Shown in pieces: positions 8,217-17,179 of a stretch of DNA of 64,000 bases. The notes beneath the pieces are model-generated. The model was not told the origin of the DNA, made no database searches, and saw only the letters and a program-made list of their open reading frames with translations. Numbering within the stretch: the first letter of the stretch is position 1; every line of letters starts with the position of its first letter. Made by a program: the position numbers and the translations under genes. Location of the stretch: NCBI GenBank assembly GCA_044223975.1, contig JBGALI010000005.1:154443-218442 (forward strand). Direction: 5' to 3'. This DNA comes from CAZCPB01 sp044223975. Its GTDB lineage: Bacteria; Planctomycetota; Phycisphaerae; Phycisphaerales; UBA1924.

Positions 8217-10553
8217 TCAGCAGCCGAAGTAGAAATCGTTGGTGAACGCGTCGAAGTCCTCGCCCGAGACGAACGTGTCGCCGTTGTAGTCGGCGAAGGG
8301 ATCGCCGAACTCAAAGGCCGCGACGAACGCGTCGAAGTCGTCACCGTTCACGAAGCCGTCGTGGTTCACGTCGGCCGGGCAGTAGTTGATGGTGAACGTG
8401 TACACCGCCTGGCCGCTCGACACGCCGTTGCCGCTGGGCAAGGACGCCGGGCTCGACGCGTTGGCGATCTCCCCGTCGAGCGCGATCGCGCCCACCGCCG
8501 ACTTGGCCGTGTCTTTCACCGTCACGATGTACACGCCGGGGGGCATCGACCCGCCGTAGTTCAGCGTCGTCGTGAAGTTCCCGGCGCTGTACGAGAACGT
8601 GAACGGCTCGGGGTTCCCGTCCCGCGTCACCACGTAGTCGGCCGCGGTGGTCGTGACGTTGTCGCTGAACGTGACCGTGATCGCCGACGGCGCCGCCTGC
8701 GGCGCGATCGCGGCGCCCAGCGCCGGCGTCGCCTGCACCACCTTCGGCGGGCCCTGCACGTACGTCGTCGCGGTCGTGCTCGAGTCCAGGATCCAGTCGT
8801 TCTCATCGAACACGATCGACGTCGCCGGCGCCGCGATCGGCACCACGAACCACTGGTTCGCCAGCGCATCGTTGGGCACCGTCACCAGCTGGTTCCCCGC
8901 CGTCGTGTTCACGCGCACCTTCACCGGCATCGTGAACAGCGGGCTCCCCTGCGTCTGCTTGATCAAGAGCCGCAGGTACGACTGCCCGTTCACCGTGAAC
9001 GTCTGCCACGCGTGCTGGTACGCCGGGTTGCCCCCGCCGTACACCCACTCGTTGAAGAACGGCGTCAGGTCCTGCCCGAACGTGCTCGACATCGACGCGG
9101 CAAAGTCGTCGGTCGTCGCGCCCGATCCCTGGAACGCCGCCCGGTAGTCCTTCAGGCCCTGGAAGAACAGCGTGTCACCCATCACGCCGCGCAGCATGTG
9201 CAGGACCCAGCTCCCCTTGTCGTAGGAGTTGTTGCTGCTGAAGATCGTGTTCATGTCCGCCACGCCCGCGTCGCTCACGTACACCGTGGCGCCCGGCGTG
9301 CCCGGCCTGCTCCCGGCCATCGCGCTGTAATACGCCGGCCAGTTCGCCGTGCCGGTCTTGTACTGCTCCCACAGGTTGGCGGCGTACGTCGCAAAGCCCT
9401 CGTTGAGCCAGATGTTGTTCCACGTTTTGCACGTGACGTTGTCGCCCCACCACTGGTGGCCCAGCTCGTGCGCCGTCACGCTCTCGCTGAACCCGCCCCC
9501 CTGGCCGGTCATGGTCTGGTGCTCCATGCCGCCGCCGAACGTGAACTCGTAGATGCCGTACTTTTCGTTGACGAACGGGTAGAGCCCGAAGTAGGGCTCG
9601 TACGCCGCCATCATGTCCACGCACTTGGCCCACACCGCCTTGTTCGGGGCCGTGTTGTTCGCCGGCGTGATGTACAGGTTCACGGGCATCGACCCGCCCG
9701 TGTAGTTGTACGTGTAGTTCGTCTGCCCGTACACCGTCGAGCCGATCGACACCAGGTACGGCGCGATCGGGTAGTTGCTCGACCACCGGTACCGCTTGCG
9801 GCTGCCGCTCAGCGTGTCCACGCCCTGCAGCACGCCGTTGCTCACGCTCGTCAGCGTGCTCGGCGCCGTGATCCACACCGTCGGCAGGAACTTGTCGGAG
9901 TTGTCCCCCGGGGCGCCGAAGTCACCGTCCTTCACCGGCCACCACGTCCCCGCAAAGTACGCCTCGCTCAGGCTGAACACCGCCGTGTTCCCGCTCAGCG
10001 TCGTGAACTCGATCGACCCGAACCCGCGCGACACCGCAAGCCCGTTGTACCCGACCACCACCGTGAACACGTCGCCCGCGTTCTTGGGCGTGGGCAGCGT
10101 CACCGTCCGCCCGTACGTCCCGCTCGCCGCCCACGTCGCGGCAACCCCGTTCACCGTCAGAGTCGTGATGTTGTACTGCGACCGCAGACGGAACGTGAAC
10201 TGCGTCAGCCCGTTCACCAGGCTTTTCACCGTCATGGTGTTGGTGCCGATGATGTTCTGCGTCCCGCTCGACGGCACCAGCTCGATGTCCAGGAAGCACG
10301 TCAACAGGTCCGTCGCCGTCGACGCCTCGCGCGACCCGCCCCCCGGCGGCGGCAGCATCGGCGACCCGTCAGGGTTCAGCCCCGCCTCGATCATGTTCCA
10401 CGCCGCCGTCGCCTTGCAGCACGGCACCTTCCCCGGCGCCATCCGCTGCAGCAGCGGCCGCTGATTCTCCTGCGCCAGCCCCGCCGGCACGCCCACGAAC
10501 GCCGCAAGAATGAAGGGAGAAAGCACGAGCCGACAGTGGCGCTTCAGGGACAT
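8217..10553 (-). CDS. Secreted M1-family metallopeptidase with C-terminal dockerin-like domain
   Basis: A 778-residue zinc peptidase predicted to be exported. Residues 1-27 form a signal peptide (MSLKRHCRLVLSPFILAAFV followed by GVPAGLAQ). The gluzincin motif HELGH is at 362-366 with the distal glutamate in WLNEGFATY (382-390); GGGMEHQ (340-346) occupies the place of the GAMEN exopeptidase motif. After the catalytic part come an Ig-like or jelly-roll region (about 630-710) and two Asp/Asn-rich repeats (DVNHDGFVNGDDFDAF and DYNGDTFVSGEDFDAF) like dockerin calcium loops, ending in a terminal Cys. AAGGAA lies five bases before the ATG. Substrate range is unknown; aminopeptidase activity is inferred from family. 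Confidence 0.92.
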   Translation of the reverse strand: MSLKRHCRLVLSPFILAAFVGVPAGLAQENQRPLLQRMAPGKVPCCKATAAWNMIEAGLNPDGSPMLPPPGGGSREASTATDLLTCFLDIELVPSSGTQNIIGTNTMTVKSLVNGLTQFTFRLRSQYNITTLTVNGVAATWAASGTYGRTVTLPTPKNAGDVFTVVVGYNGLAVSRGFGSIEFTTLSGNTAVFSLSEAYFAGTWWPVKDGDFGAPGDNSDKFLPTVWITAPSTLTSVSNGVLQGVDTLSGSRKRYRWSSNYPIAPYLVSIGSTVYGQTNYTYNYTGGSMPVNLYITPANNTAPNKAVWAKCVDMMAAYEPYFGLYPFVNEKYGIYEFTFGGGMEHQTMTGQGGGFSESVTAHELGHQWWGDNVTCKTWNNIWLNEGFATYAANLWEQYKTGTANWPAYYSAMAGSRPGTPGATVYVSDAGVADMNTIFSSNNSYDKGSWVLHMLRGVMGDTLFFQGLKDYRAAFQGSGATTDDFAASMSSTFGQDLTPFFNEWVYGGGNPAYQHAWQTFTVNGQSYLRLLIKQTQGSPLFTMPVKVRVNTTAGNQLVTVPNDALANQWFVVPIAAPATSIVFDENDWILDSSTTATTYVQGPPKVVQATPALGAAIAPQAAPSAITVTFSDNVTTTAADYVVTRDGNPEPFTFSYSAGNFTTTLNYGGSMPPGVYIVTVKDTAKSAVGAIALDGEIANASSPASLPSGNGVSSGQAVYTFTINYCPADVNHDGFVNGDDFDAFVAAFEFGDPFADYNGDTFVSGEDFDAFTNDFYFGC

Positions 10554-10614
10554 GGAAGTTCCTTGCCAGAGGGAGCGGGCCGATAACGCCCGGGGGGAAA
10601 GGGATCGCGTCTAC

Positions 10615-10643
10615 AACATAACCTGAGATCCAAACCGGCCCAA
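10615..10643 (-). promoter_or_regulatory. Candidate sigma-70 promoter of the M1 peptidase gene
   Basis: On the minus strand TTGGGC (10643-10638) and TATGTT (10620-10615) are spaced by exactly 17 bases. Transcription would start near 10607, giving a leader of about 55 bases. Recognised by eye only. Confidence 0.4.
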
Positions 10644-10877
10644 GAGATACGCCCGAATCCCCTTTCGGATGCCTCCCTATTAGGACCTTCCCCCGGCCCC
10701 AAACGCCCGCACGCCGGGTAAAACACCGGCCCGCGGCAATGAAGAACTCCACACCCGACCGCGAGCGCGGGCCCGCGCGGTCACCAACAAAATTCACAAC
10801 CGCGCCGCCCTCGAAGCTCCGTGCGCTCCTCGAGGCCCACCGCGCGCGGCGACTCAATCCCCACCATCATCAAATCA

Positions 10878-10975
10878 CGCCTCCCCCCTCCCAGAGGGAG
10901 GGGGGCCGGGGGGGTGGGTTTGTCGTTTCTCTTCCATCACCTACCCCGCCGCGCCTTTCAGCGCGAGGAGTTTCG
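10878..10975 (+). repeat. Dispersed palindrome-containing repeat, copy 1
   Basis: Starts CGCCTCCCCCCTCCCAGAG, continues with its partial complement GGGAGGGGGG, then GGGTGGGTT, CATCACCTACC and CGCCTTTCAGCGCGAGGAG. The reverse complement of 41398-41489 matches this order of blocks, and 63981-64000 is the identical beginning cut by the window edge. It lies in the 504-base gap between the M1 peptidase gene and the SUMF1 array, in which I see no gene. Confidence 0.75.
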
Positions 10976-11057
10976 AGCGAAGTCACCACCTCTGGCCCGC
11001 GACGAGCCGGTCAAAGGCGTTGATTACCTTCGCGGCACGGTTCCAAACGGACTGGCC

Positions 11058-12071
11058 TTACCTTCTCCTGCGGCGCAGGAACCCAGCGCTTCCCACAAAG
11101 GCGACCGTCACCACGGACGGCGCCGGAATCTGGCTCGCGATTCTGAAGCCAAAGAACCCTTCGGTGATCGGAGCAGCACCGTCGCGAGTGCTGATGTGGT
11201 CAAATGCCGCGCCAGCGGAGTCGCCGGCATGCGACCCGTCAGCCCAGCGATAGTTCCAGCCCCCGTTCTGAAACAGCAGCGGCTCCTCAAGCCACTCGCT
11301 CGCTCCGCCCGAGAGATCCCAGAGGCCGTAGGGCGATTTCGAGCTTGTGTAGGCGCCCAGTGGGATAAAGAGTTCACCGAACCCGCCGGGGTGATAGCCC
11401 GCGCTTGTCTCGCCCACACCGGGAGCACCGGGGACAGGCGCGGAGTCCGAACCGTAGCAGAATGTCCACCAGCCGCCCTGGCCGGTGCCGTTTTTGTTGG
11501 GGTCGTAGTGCGCCGCCTTCAGCCATTCATCAAGAGTGGGAATCCAGAACTTGGCGCCGGGCGAGTGGGTGAGTTGATCGGTATACGGAGTGATGTTGTT
11601 CCCGCCCCCGAACATCGCCGCGTCGTACGCGCCCGACTGGCAACTCGCCCAGCTTTCCTGCTTGCCGTTGTTCAGCCAGTTGGCGTAGTACGCGCCCGCA
11701 CGCCAGTTGAGCCCGATGACGGGCCGCATCGGTTCGTTCGCCACGTAGAAGCCGCCAACCTGGCTCGCGCCCCAGAACGCGGGGCGGAGTCTGGGGTTGT
11801 TCAGGTCCACGTGATCACGAAGAGCCATGTTCAGGAAGTCGGCCCACTGAGCGGTGGTGATTTCGAGTTTGGACATCCGGTACGCGTAGGAAACCGAACC
11901 CCGTCCCGTGGTGTTGCCCGGTCCTGCGTACGGTGCATTGTTCCGGTCGCTGATGTTCGCCCACTGAAAGTCGTAATCAGGCGGAGGAACATCGGCGCGG
12001 CTCACCAACGCCGGCCCCGCCGCCGCGGCCAGCACCACCGGCATCGCCCACGCGCCGCGAAGAGCGCTCAT
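11058..12071 (-). CDS. SUMF1-fold (formylglycine-generating-enzyme-like) secreted protein, array copy 4
   Basis: A 337-residue member of the SUMF1/FGE-sulfatase fold, last of four tandem paralogues. Signal peptide near residues 1-27, then DYDFQWANISDRNNAPY, SYAYRMSKLEITTAQWADFL (the usual 'KYEVTNAQYA' block), MRPVIGLNWRAGAYYANWL, FWIPTLDEWLKAAHYDP, YGLWDLSGGASEWLEE and GFRIASQIPAPS. The tail PAPSVVTVAFVGSAGFLRRRRR resembles a PEP-CTERM-type sorting signal. The C-terminal catalytic cysteine pair of true formylglycine-generating enzymes is not seen, so sulfatase activation is unlikely. The ATG at 12071 overlaps the preceding stop as ATGA; an in-frame start 27 bases further up is less likely. 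Confidence 0.88.
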   Translation of the reverse strand: MSALRGAWAMPVVLAAAAGPALVSRADVPPPDYDFQWANISDRNNAPYAGPGNTTGRGSVSYAYRMSKLEITTAQWADFLNMALRDHVDLNNPRLRPAFWGASQVGGFYVANEPMRPVIGLNWRAGAYYANWLNNGKQESWASCQSGAYDAAMFGGGNNITPYTDQLTHSPGAKFWIPTLDEWLKAAHYDPNKNGTGQGGWWTFCYGSDSAPVPGAPGVGETSAGYHPGGFGELFIPLGAYTSSKSPYGLWDLSGGASEWLEEPLLFQNGGWNYRWADGSHAGDSAGAAFDHISTRDGAAPITEGFFGFRIASQIPAPSVVTVAFVGSAGFLRRRRR

Positions 12072-13087
12072 GGCCCGCGCCTCCGCCGCCCCGCGCACGC
12101 GCCGAGCGCCGCAAGCATCACCGCAGCGCCGGACGGCGCCGGAATCTGACTAGCGATGCGAAACCCGTAAAACCCTCCGATGGTGCCCGGGATGTCGCCG
12201 TCGAGCACTCCCACGTGATCAAAGCCAATGTTGCCACCCGCATAGGACCCATCATACAGCCGGAGGGTGAATCGTCCGCCTCCTTGATCGACCGCCTCTT
12301 CAAGCCACTCGGCTGCGCCTCCAGAAAGGTCCCACAGCCCGTACGTGGACGTCGAGGTCGTGTAGGCGCCAAGGGGAACAAGGAACTCGCCAAACGCGCC
12401 GGGCTTCCATCCCGCCGAAGTCTGGCCCACGCCAGGCGCTCCGGGAACGGGCGGGGAATCGGAGCGATAGGGGTAGTTCCACCAACCGCTCTGCCCCGCT
12501 CCGTTGCGGTTGGGGTCGTAGTGCGCGGCCTTGAGCCACTCATCCAGCGTGGGAATCCAAAACTTGGCGCTGGGAGAGTGCGCGGACTGATCGGTGAACG
12601 TCCCATCGCCCAAGTCCCCGAACGTCGAGGTGTCGTACGCCCCGCTTTGGCAGCTCGCCCAGCTCTCCTGCTTGCCGTTGTTGAGCCAGTTGCAGTAGTA
12701 CGCCGCGGCCCGCCACTCGAGCCCGATGACAGGCCGCATCGGCGCGTTGACCACGTACGAACCGCCGGACTGAGAAGCCCCCCAGAACGCGGGGCGGAGC
12801 CAGGGGTTGTCCAGATCGACCCCCTGCCGGAGCGCCATGTTCAAAAAGTCGGCCCACTGCTGCGTGGAGGTCTCGAGCTTGGAGATTCGGTACGCGTACG
12901 ACACCGACCCGCGGCCCGTGGCCAGGCTCCCGAGTATCCCGGGGTACGCCGCGTTGTTCCGGTCGCTGATGTTCGCCCACTGAAAGTCGTAATCCGGCGG
13001 AGGAACATCGGCGCGGCTCACCAACCCCGGCCCCGCCACCGCGGCCAGCACCACCGGCATCGCCCACGCGCCGCGAAGAGCGATCAT
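12068..13087 (-). CDS. SUMF1-fold secreted protein, array copy 3
   Basis: A 339-residue paralogue of its neighbours with the same order of motifs (SYAYRISKLETSTQQWADFL, MRPVIGLEWRAAAYYCNWL, FWIPTLDEWLKAAHYDP, YGLWDLSGGAAEWLEE, YGFRIASQIPAPS). It ends with a short hydrophobic segment and RRRRGP, like a sorting tag. The ATG at 13087 overlaps the previous stop by four bases. Its first 25 codons are nearly identical in DNA to copies 2 and 4, whereas the middle is more diverged. No C-terminal catalytic Cys pair is visible. Function is unknown; fold assignment is strong. Confidence 0.88.
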   Translation of the reverse strand: MIALRGAWAMPVVLAAVAGPGLVSRADVPPPDYDFQWANISDRNNAAYPGILGSLATGRGSVSYAYRISKLETSTQQWADFLNMALRQGVDLDNPWLRPAFWGASQSGGSYVVNAPMRPVIGLEWRAAAYYCNWLNNGKQESWASCQSGAYDTSTFGDLGDGTFTDQSAHSPSAKFWIPTLDEWLKAAHYDPNRNGAGQSGWWNYPYRSDSPPVPGAPGVGQTSAGWKPGAFGEFLVPLGAYTTSTSTYGLWDLSGGAAEWLEEAVDQGGGRFTLRLYDGSYAGGNIGFDHVGVLDGDIPGTIGGFYGFRIASQIPAPSGAAVMLAALGACAGRRRRGP

Positions 13088-14085
13088 GCCCCGCGCCTCC
13101 GCCGCCCCGCGCACGCGCCGAGCGCCGCAAGCATCACCGCCGCGCCGGACGGCGACGGAACTTGGCCTGCAATGCGAAAGCCGGAGAACCCGCCGATGAT
13201 GCCGGGGTAGTCTCCATCAACTCCTTGAACATGGTCTGAGTCCAAGTAGCCTCGATCACCTGCATAAGAGCCGAACTCTCTGCGACGCTTGTAGTGCCCG
13301 CTCGCAGCGTCAAACGTCGCTGGCTCTTCGACCCATTCTTTCGCCCCGCCCGACAAATCCCACAGCCCGTACGCGGACACCGATCCGCTGTACGCGCCGA
13401 GGTTTACCGCGAGTTCCCCGAAGCCGCCGGGCTCCCATCCGCCGGTGGTCTGGCCCACACCCGGCGCGCCGGGAACCGGCGGCACGTCCGACTGGTACGG
13501 GTACGCCCACCACCCGCCCTGACCCGCCCCGCCCTTCTTCGGGTCGTAGTGCGCCGCCTTCAGGTATTCATCGAGCGTGGGAATCCAGAACTTCGCGTTC
13601 GGCGAGTGATACAACTGCTCGGTGTACGGGCTCCCCACGGCGCCGCCGAAGGTCGCGGTCATGTACGCGCCATCGAGACAACTCGCCCAGCTCTCCTGCT
13701 TGCCGTTATTGAGCCAGTTGCAGTAGTACGCCCCCGCACGCCAGCCCAGGCCCATCACCGGGCGCATCGGGTTCTGAGTCCCGCCCCAGAATATCGGGGT
13801 CAGATCGTGCGCGCTGGGATCAACGCCCTGGCGCTGCACCATGCCCAGAAAGTCGGCCCACTGCTTCGAGGTGATCTCCAGCTTGGACATGCGGTACGCA
13901 TACGACACCGACCCGCGACCCGCGTTGCCCCCCGGCCCCGGGTACGCCGCATTGTTCCGGTCGCTGATGTTCGCCCACTGAAAGTCGTAATCAGGCGGAG
14001 GAACATCGGCGCGGCTCACCAACCCCGGCCCCGCCGCCGCGGCCAGCACCACCGGCATCCCCCACGCGCCGCGAAGAGCCCTCAT
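13084..14085 (-). CDS. SUMF1-fold secreted protein, array copy 2
   Basis: A 333-residue paralogue with signal peptide (MRALRGAWGMPVVLAAAAGP), SYAYRMSKLEITSKQWADFL, MRPVMGLGWRAGAYYCNWL, FWIPTLDEYLKAAHYDP, YGLWDLSGGAKEWVEE and SGFRIAGQVPSPS, then a hydrophobic stretch and RRRRGA. It carries an insertion KKGGAGQGGWWAYPYQSD similar to the other copies. ATGA overlap with the upstream copy at 14082-14085 suggests coupled translation along the array. Confidence 0.88.
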   Translation of the reverse strand: MRALRGAWGMPVVLAAAAGPGLVSRADVPPPDYDFQWANISDRNNAAYPGPGGNAGRGSVSYAYRMSKLEITSKQWADFLGMVQRQGVDPSAHDLTPIFWGGTQNPMRPVMGLGWRAGAYYCNWLNNGKQESWASCLDGAYMTATFGGAVGSPYTEQLYHSPNAKFWIPTLDEYLKAAHYDPKKGGAGQGGWWAYPYQSDVPPVPGAPGVGQTTGGWEPGGFGELAVNLGAYSGSVSAYGLWDLSGGAKEWVEEPATFDAASGHYKRRREFGSYAGDRGYLDSDHVQGVDGDYPGIIGGFSGFRIAGQVPSPSGAAVMLAALGACAGRRRRGA

Positions 14086-15053
14086 GGCCCGCGCCTCCGC
14101 CGCCCCGCGCACGCGCCGAGCGCCGCAAGCATCACCGCCGCGCCGGACGGCGCCGGAATCTGGCCAGCGATCCGAAATCCGTAGAACCCACCTTCGGAGG
14201 GATAGTCTCCAAACCCACCCTGCACATGGTCAGCATCCAGGTAGGTTCTATCCCCGGCATATGACCCGAACGTTTCGCGTTTCTTGTACCGACCTGTCGC
14301 GGAGTCGTAGGCAACTGGCTCTTCAACCCATTCGCGCGACCCACCCGACAAGTCCCACAGCCCATAGGCGGACGTGTAGTTTGTGTAGGCGCCAAGGTTT
14401 ACCGAGAGTTCGGAGAAATCGCCCGGCTCCCAGCCCCCGCTGGTCTGGCCGACTCCGGGCGCCCCCGGGATCGGGGGCGCGTTCGATTTGTACGGATAGT
14501 CCCACCAGCCCCCCAGACCCGCACCGTTCTTGTTGGGGTCGTAGTGCGAAGCCTTGAGGTATTCATCGAGCGCCGGAATCCAGAACTTGGCGCCCGGTGA
14601 GTGCGTGAGTTGATCGGTGTACACCTGACCAGGCACGCCGCTGAACGTGGAGGCGTCGTACGCGCCGGACTGGCAACTGGCCCAACTCTCCTGTTTCCCG
14701 TTGGTTAGCCAGTTGCAATAATACGCTCCGGCCCGCCAGTTCAGACCGATCACCGGGCGCATGGGCGCGCTGGTGCCGCCCCAGAAGTTCGGCACGAGCG
14801 AGTACTGATTGAGATTCACACCTTGGCGCTGGGCCATGCTAAGGAAATCGGCCCACTGGCCGCTGGTGAGTTCCAACTTGGAGATGCGGTAGGCATAGCT
14901 GACCGAGCCGCGCCCGGCGTTGCCGCCGGGTCCCGGGTACGCCGCGTTCCCCTCGTCGTGGATGTAGGCCCAGTTGAAGTCGTAGGGCGGGATGTCGGCC
15001 CTGACGGGCCCCACAACCGCCCCCGCCGCGATGCCGATTACGGCAATTCTCAT
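14082..15053 (-). CDS. SUMF1-fold secreted protein, array copy 1
   Basis: First gene of the array, 323 residues from the ATG at 15053 (preceded by GAGGTG at five bases). An ATG at 15077 with GGGGG upstream would add eight residues. The signal peptide (MRIAVIGIAAGAVVGPVRA) and the opening YDFNWAYIHDEGNAAYPG differ from the other copies, while the middle motifs (KLELTSGQWADFL, MRPVIGLNWRAGAYYCNWL, FWIPALDEYLKASHYDP, YGLWDLSGGSREWVEE, YGFRIAGQIPAPS) and the RRRRGP tail are conserved. About 230 bases separate it from the tRNA operon promoter; I see no gene there. Confidence 0.87.
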   Translation of the reverse strand: MRIAVIGIAAGAVVGPVRADIPPYDFNWAYIHDEGNAAYPGPGGNAGRGSVSYAYRISKLELTSGQWADFLSMAQRQGVNLNQYSLVPNFWGGTSAPMRPVIGLNWRAGAYYCNWLTNGKQESWASCQSGAYDASTFSGVPGQVYTDQLTHSPGAKFWIPALDEYLKASHYDPNKNGAGLGGWWDYPYKSNAPPIPGAPGVGQTSGGWEPGDFSELSVNLGAYTNYTSAYGLWDLSGGSREWVEEPVAYDSATGRYKKRETFGSYAGDRTYLDADHVQGGFGDYPSEGGFYGFRIAGQIPAPSGAAVMLAALGACAGRRRRGP

Positions 15054-15308
15054 GCACCTCGGCGTCCAAACGGGCATGTGCGAACCCCCAACTTGCACGG
15101 CTGGAAGGCCGTCCCCCAAGTTTACCTCAAGTTCCAATGCCTGCCAGCAAACCCCGGCGCCCGCCCTTCAGGCAGGACGCCGGGTGATCAAGGGTCCGAC
15201 CGCTCTAACCCGTCGCTCCCCGCACCCCCGGCGTTACGCCTGCCGTCTCATAAAACCCCCGGGACCGCGCGACGATCCGATCGGATCGTCACTTGCTCCT
15301 CGACCCGA

Positions 15309-15336
15309 TTGACCCTTCACCCCCCCGGTGTATCAT
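15309..15336 (+). promoter_or_regulatory. Candidate sigma-70 promoter of the tRNA-Thr/tuf operon
   Basis: TTGACC (15309-15314) and TATCAT (15331-15336) are 16 bases apart, with an expected start about 40 bases before the tRNA. It is the best promoter match seen by eye in the window and fits a highly expressed operon. Confidence 0.6.
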
Positions 15337-15382
15337 CCTGCCGCGCCCGCCGGACTTCGAGACGGCGGGGACGTGGCTTTGT

Positions 15383-15454
15383 GCCGCTGTAGCTCAGTGG
15401 TAGAGCGCACCCTTGGTAAGGGTGAGGTCAAGGGTTCAAATCCCTTCAGCGGCT
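15383..15454 (+). tRNA. tRNA-Thr (anticodon GGT)
   Basis: A 72-base cloverleaf: acceptor arms GCCGCTG and CAGCGGC pair fully, D-arm AGCTCAGTGGTAGAGC, anticodon loop CTTGGTAA giving GGT, and a T-arm GGGTTCAAATCCC. The CCA end is not encoded. It is the first gene of the tuf operon, as in many bacteria where tRNA-Thr precedes tuf. Confidence 0.95.
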
Positions 15455-15753
15455 GATCGGCGATGGGGCCGAGGCGGGCGCTGGAAGGATCAGCGTTCGA
15501 GCGGTTCGTCGCTATGCAGGTGGTGGGATCGGGTTTCGGGAGTTCGGACAGGTGTTCTGGTGGGGCGGCCGGTTTGGGTGGTGTGGGAGTGGTGCGGGGG
15601 TCCGGAGCGGGGTAAGGTTTACCCCCCGCGCGGTTGCCCGTCCCCGGGTCGGTCCGCCGTGGGAATCGGTAGTCACAGTTCGAGGACGGCCCTGCCTCGG
15701 CGGCGGGTCCGAGCCTTTGGACGCTAAGACAGCACAGTCGGAGGTTGACCGTC
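15455..15753 (+). other. Long leader between tRNA-Thr and tuf
   Basis: About 300 bases without a convincing reading frame. It contains the palindrome GCGGGGTAAGGTTTACCCCCCGC around 15610-15635, which could be a processing or regulatory hairpin. GGAGG at 15740-15744 is the ribosome-binding site of tuf. Confidence 0.4.
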
Positions 15754-16956
15754 ATGGCCAAGGGCGTATTCGAGCGGACAAAGCCGCACGTCAACGTGGG
15801 AACGATCGGTCACATCGACCACGGAAAGAGCACCCTCACCGCCGCGATGTCGGCCCGCTCGGCGGCCCGCTTCGGCGGCATCATCAAGTCGTACGCCGAT
15901 ATCACCAAGGGTGGTACGGTCCGCGACGCCAACAAGACCGTGACGATCCACTCGTCGCACACCGAGTACGAGACGTCCAAGCGGCACTACGCCCACGTTG
16001 ACTGCCCGGGCCACGCCGACTTCGTCAAGAACATGATCACCGGCGCCGCCCAGATGGACGGCGCCATCCTGGTCGTGTCGGCCGCCGACGGCCCCATGCC
16101 CCAGACGCGTGAGCACGTCCTCCTGGCCCGCCAGGTCGGCGTCCCCTACATCGTCGTCTTCCTCAACAAGGTCGACCTCGTCGACGACCCCGAGCTCCTC
16201 GAGCTCGTCGAGCTCGAAGTCCGCGAGCTTCTCAACAAGTACGGCTTCCCCGGCGACAAGACCCCCATCATCCGGGGCCAGTCCAAGGCCGCCGTCGAGA
16301 ACCCCAAGGACGACAAGATCTGTAAGCCGATCGACGACCTCTTCGACGCCATCGACAGCTACATCCCCGAGCCCACCCGCGAGATGGACAAGCCGTTCCT
16401 CATGAGCATCGAGGACGTCTTCTCGATCAAGGGGCGCGGCACGGTCGCCACCGGCCGTATCGAGCGCGGCATGATCAAGGTCGGCGAGACGGTCGAGATC
16501 GTCGGCCTCCGCGCCGAGAGCAAGAACACCGTCGTCACCGGCGTCGAAATGTTCAACAAGACCCTCGACAGCGGCATGGCCGGCGACAACGTCGGCGCCC
16601 TCCTCCGCGGCGTCGAGAAGGACGACATCGAGCGCGGCCAGGTGCTCTGCAAGCCCGGCTCGATCAAGCCCCACACCAAGTTCAAGGGCCAGGTCTATAT
16701 CCTGACCAAGGAAGAAGGCGGCCGCCACACCCCGTTCTTCAGCGGCTACCGCCCCCAGTTCTACTTCCGCACCACCGACGTCACCGGCTCGTGCAAGCTC
16801 CTCGGCGGCGCCGAGATGTGCATGCCCGGCGACAACATCGAAATGGAGATCGACCTCCTCGACAAGTCGGTGGCCATGGAGAAGGGTGTCCGCTTCGCCG
16901 TCCGCGAAGGTGGCAAGACCATCGGCTCCGGCGCCGTCACGGACATCATCCAGTAA
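15754..16956 (+). CDS. tuf: Elongation factor Tu
   Basis: A 400-residue GTPase that delivers aminoacyl-tRNA to the ribosome. G1 GHIDHGKST, G3 DCPGHAD and G4 NKVD are all present, followed by the beta-barrel domains 2 (GRGTVATGRIERG) and 3 (TGSCKLLGGAEMCMPGDN). Switch I reads TVRDANKTVTIHSSHTEYE in place of the near-universal RGITI block, although the metal-binding Thr is retained. The ATG at 15754 gives the classical MAKGVFERTKPHVN start, nine bases after GGAGG. Codons are strongly C/G-ending, as expected of high expression. Confidence 0.98.
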   Translation: MAKGVFERTKPHVNVGTIGHIDHGKSTLTAAMSARSAARFGGIIKSYADITKGGTVRDANKTVTIHSSHTEYETSKRHYAHVDCPGHADFVKNMITGAAQMDGAILVVSAADGPMPQTREHVLLARQVGVPYIVVFLNKVDLVDDPELLELVELEVRELLNKYGFPGDKTPIIRGQSKAAVENPKDDKICKPIDDLFDAIDSYIPEPTREMDKPFLMSIEDVFSIKGRGTVATGRIERGMIKVGETVEIVGLRAESKNTVVTGVEMFNKTLDSGMAGDNVGALLRGVEKDDIERGQVLCKPGSIKPHTKFKGQVYILTKEEGGRHTPFFSGYRPQFYFRTTDVTGSCKLLGGAEMCMPGDNIEMEIDLLDKSVAMEKGVRFAVREGGKTIGSGAVTDIIQ

Positions 16957-17179
16957 GCGGTTCGAGTCGGTATCTGTTCGGAACATAACGTGCGGCAGTC
17001 AGGTCAGGGTTTCGAGTTCGTGCCGCGCGTGCCTAGGATTTTCTGCCGTCCGGGCGTTCTGTCCCCGATGAGGGGCCAGGGCGCTCGGACGGCTGTCACA
17101 ACGGGTCTCACGGGATCTCGTCTCATCCGGCCGGTGGGGGCCGGGACGAACCCAAGAACGTCGAAAGCAGGGTGGAGTC

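Noticed and set aside
11058..15077. Repetitive signal over 4 kb considered as a CRISPR or other short-spaced array
   Set aside because: The repeats are about 1 kb apart and are paralogous genes with conserved protein motifs.
15724..16986. A 420-codon open frame antisense to tuf
   Set aside because: It is the mirror of a highly expressed, strongly codon-biased gene; its composition is dominated by repeated Asp, Val and Glu and it has no recognisable domain.
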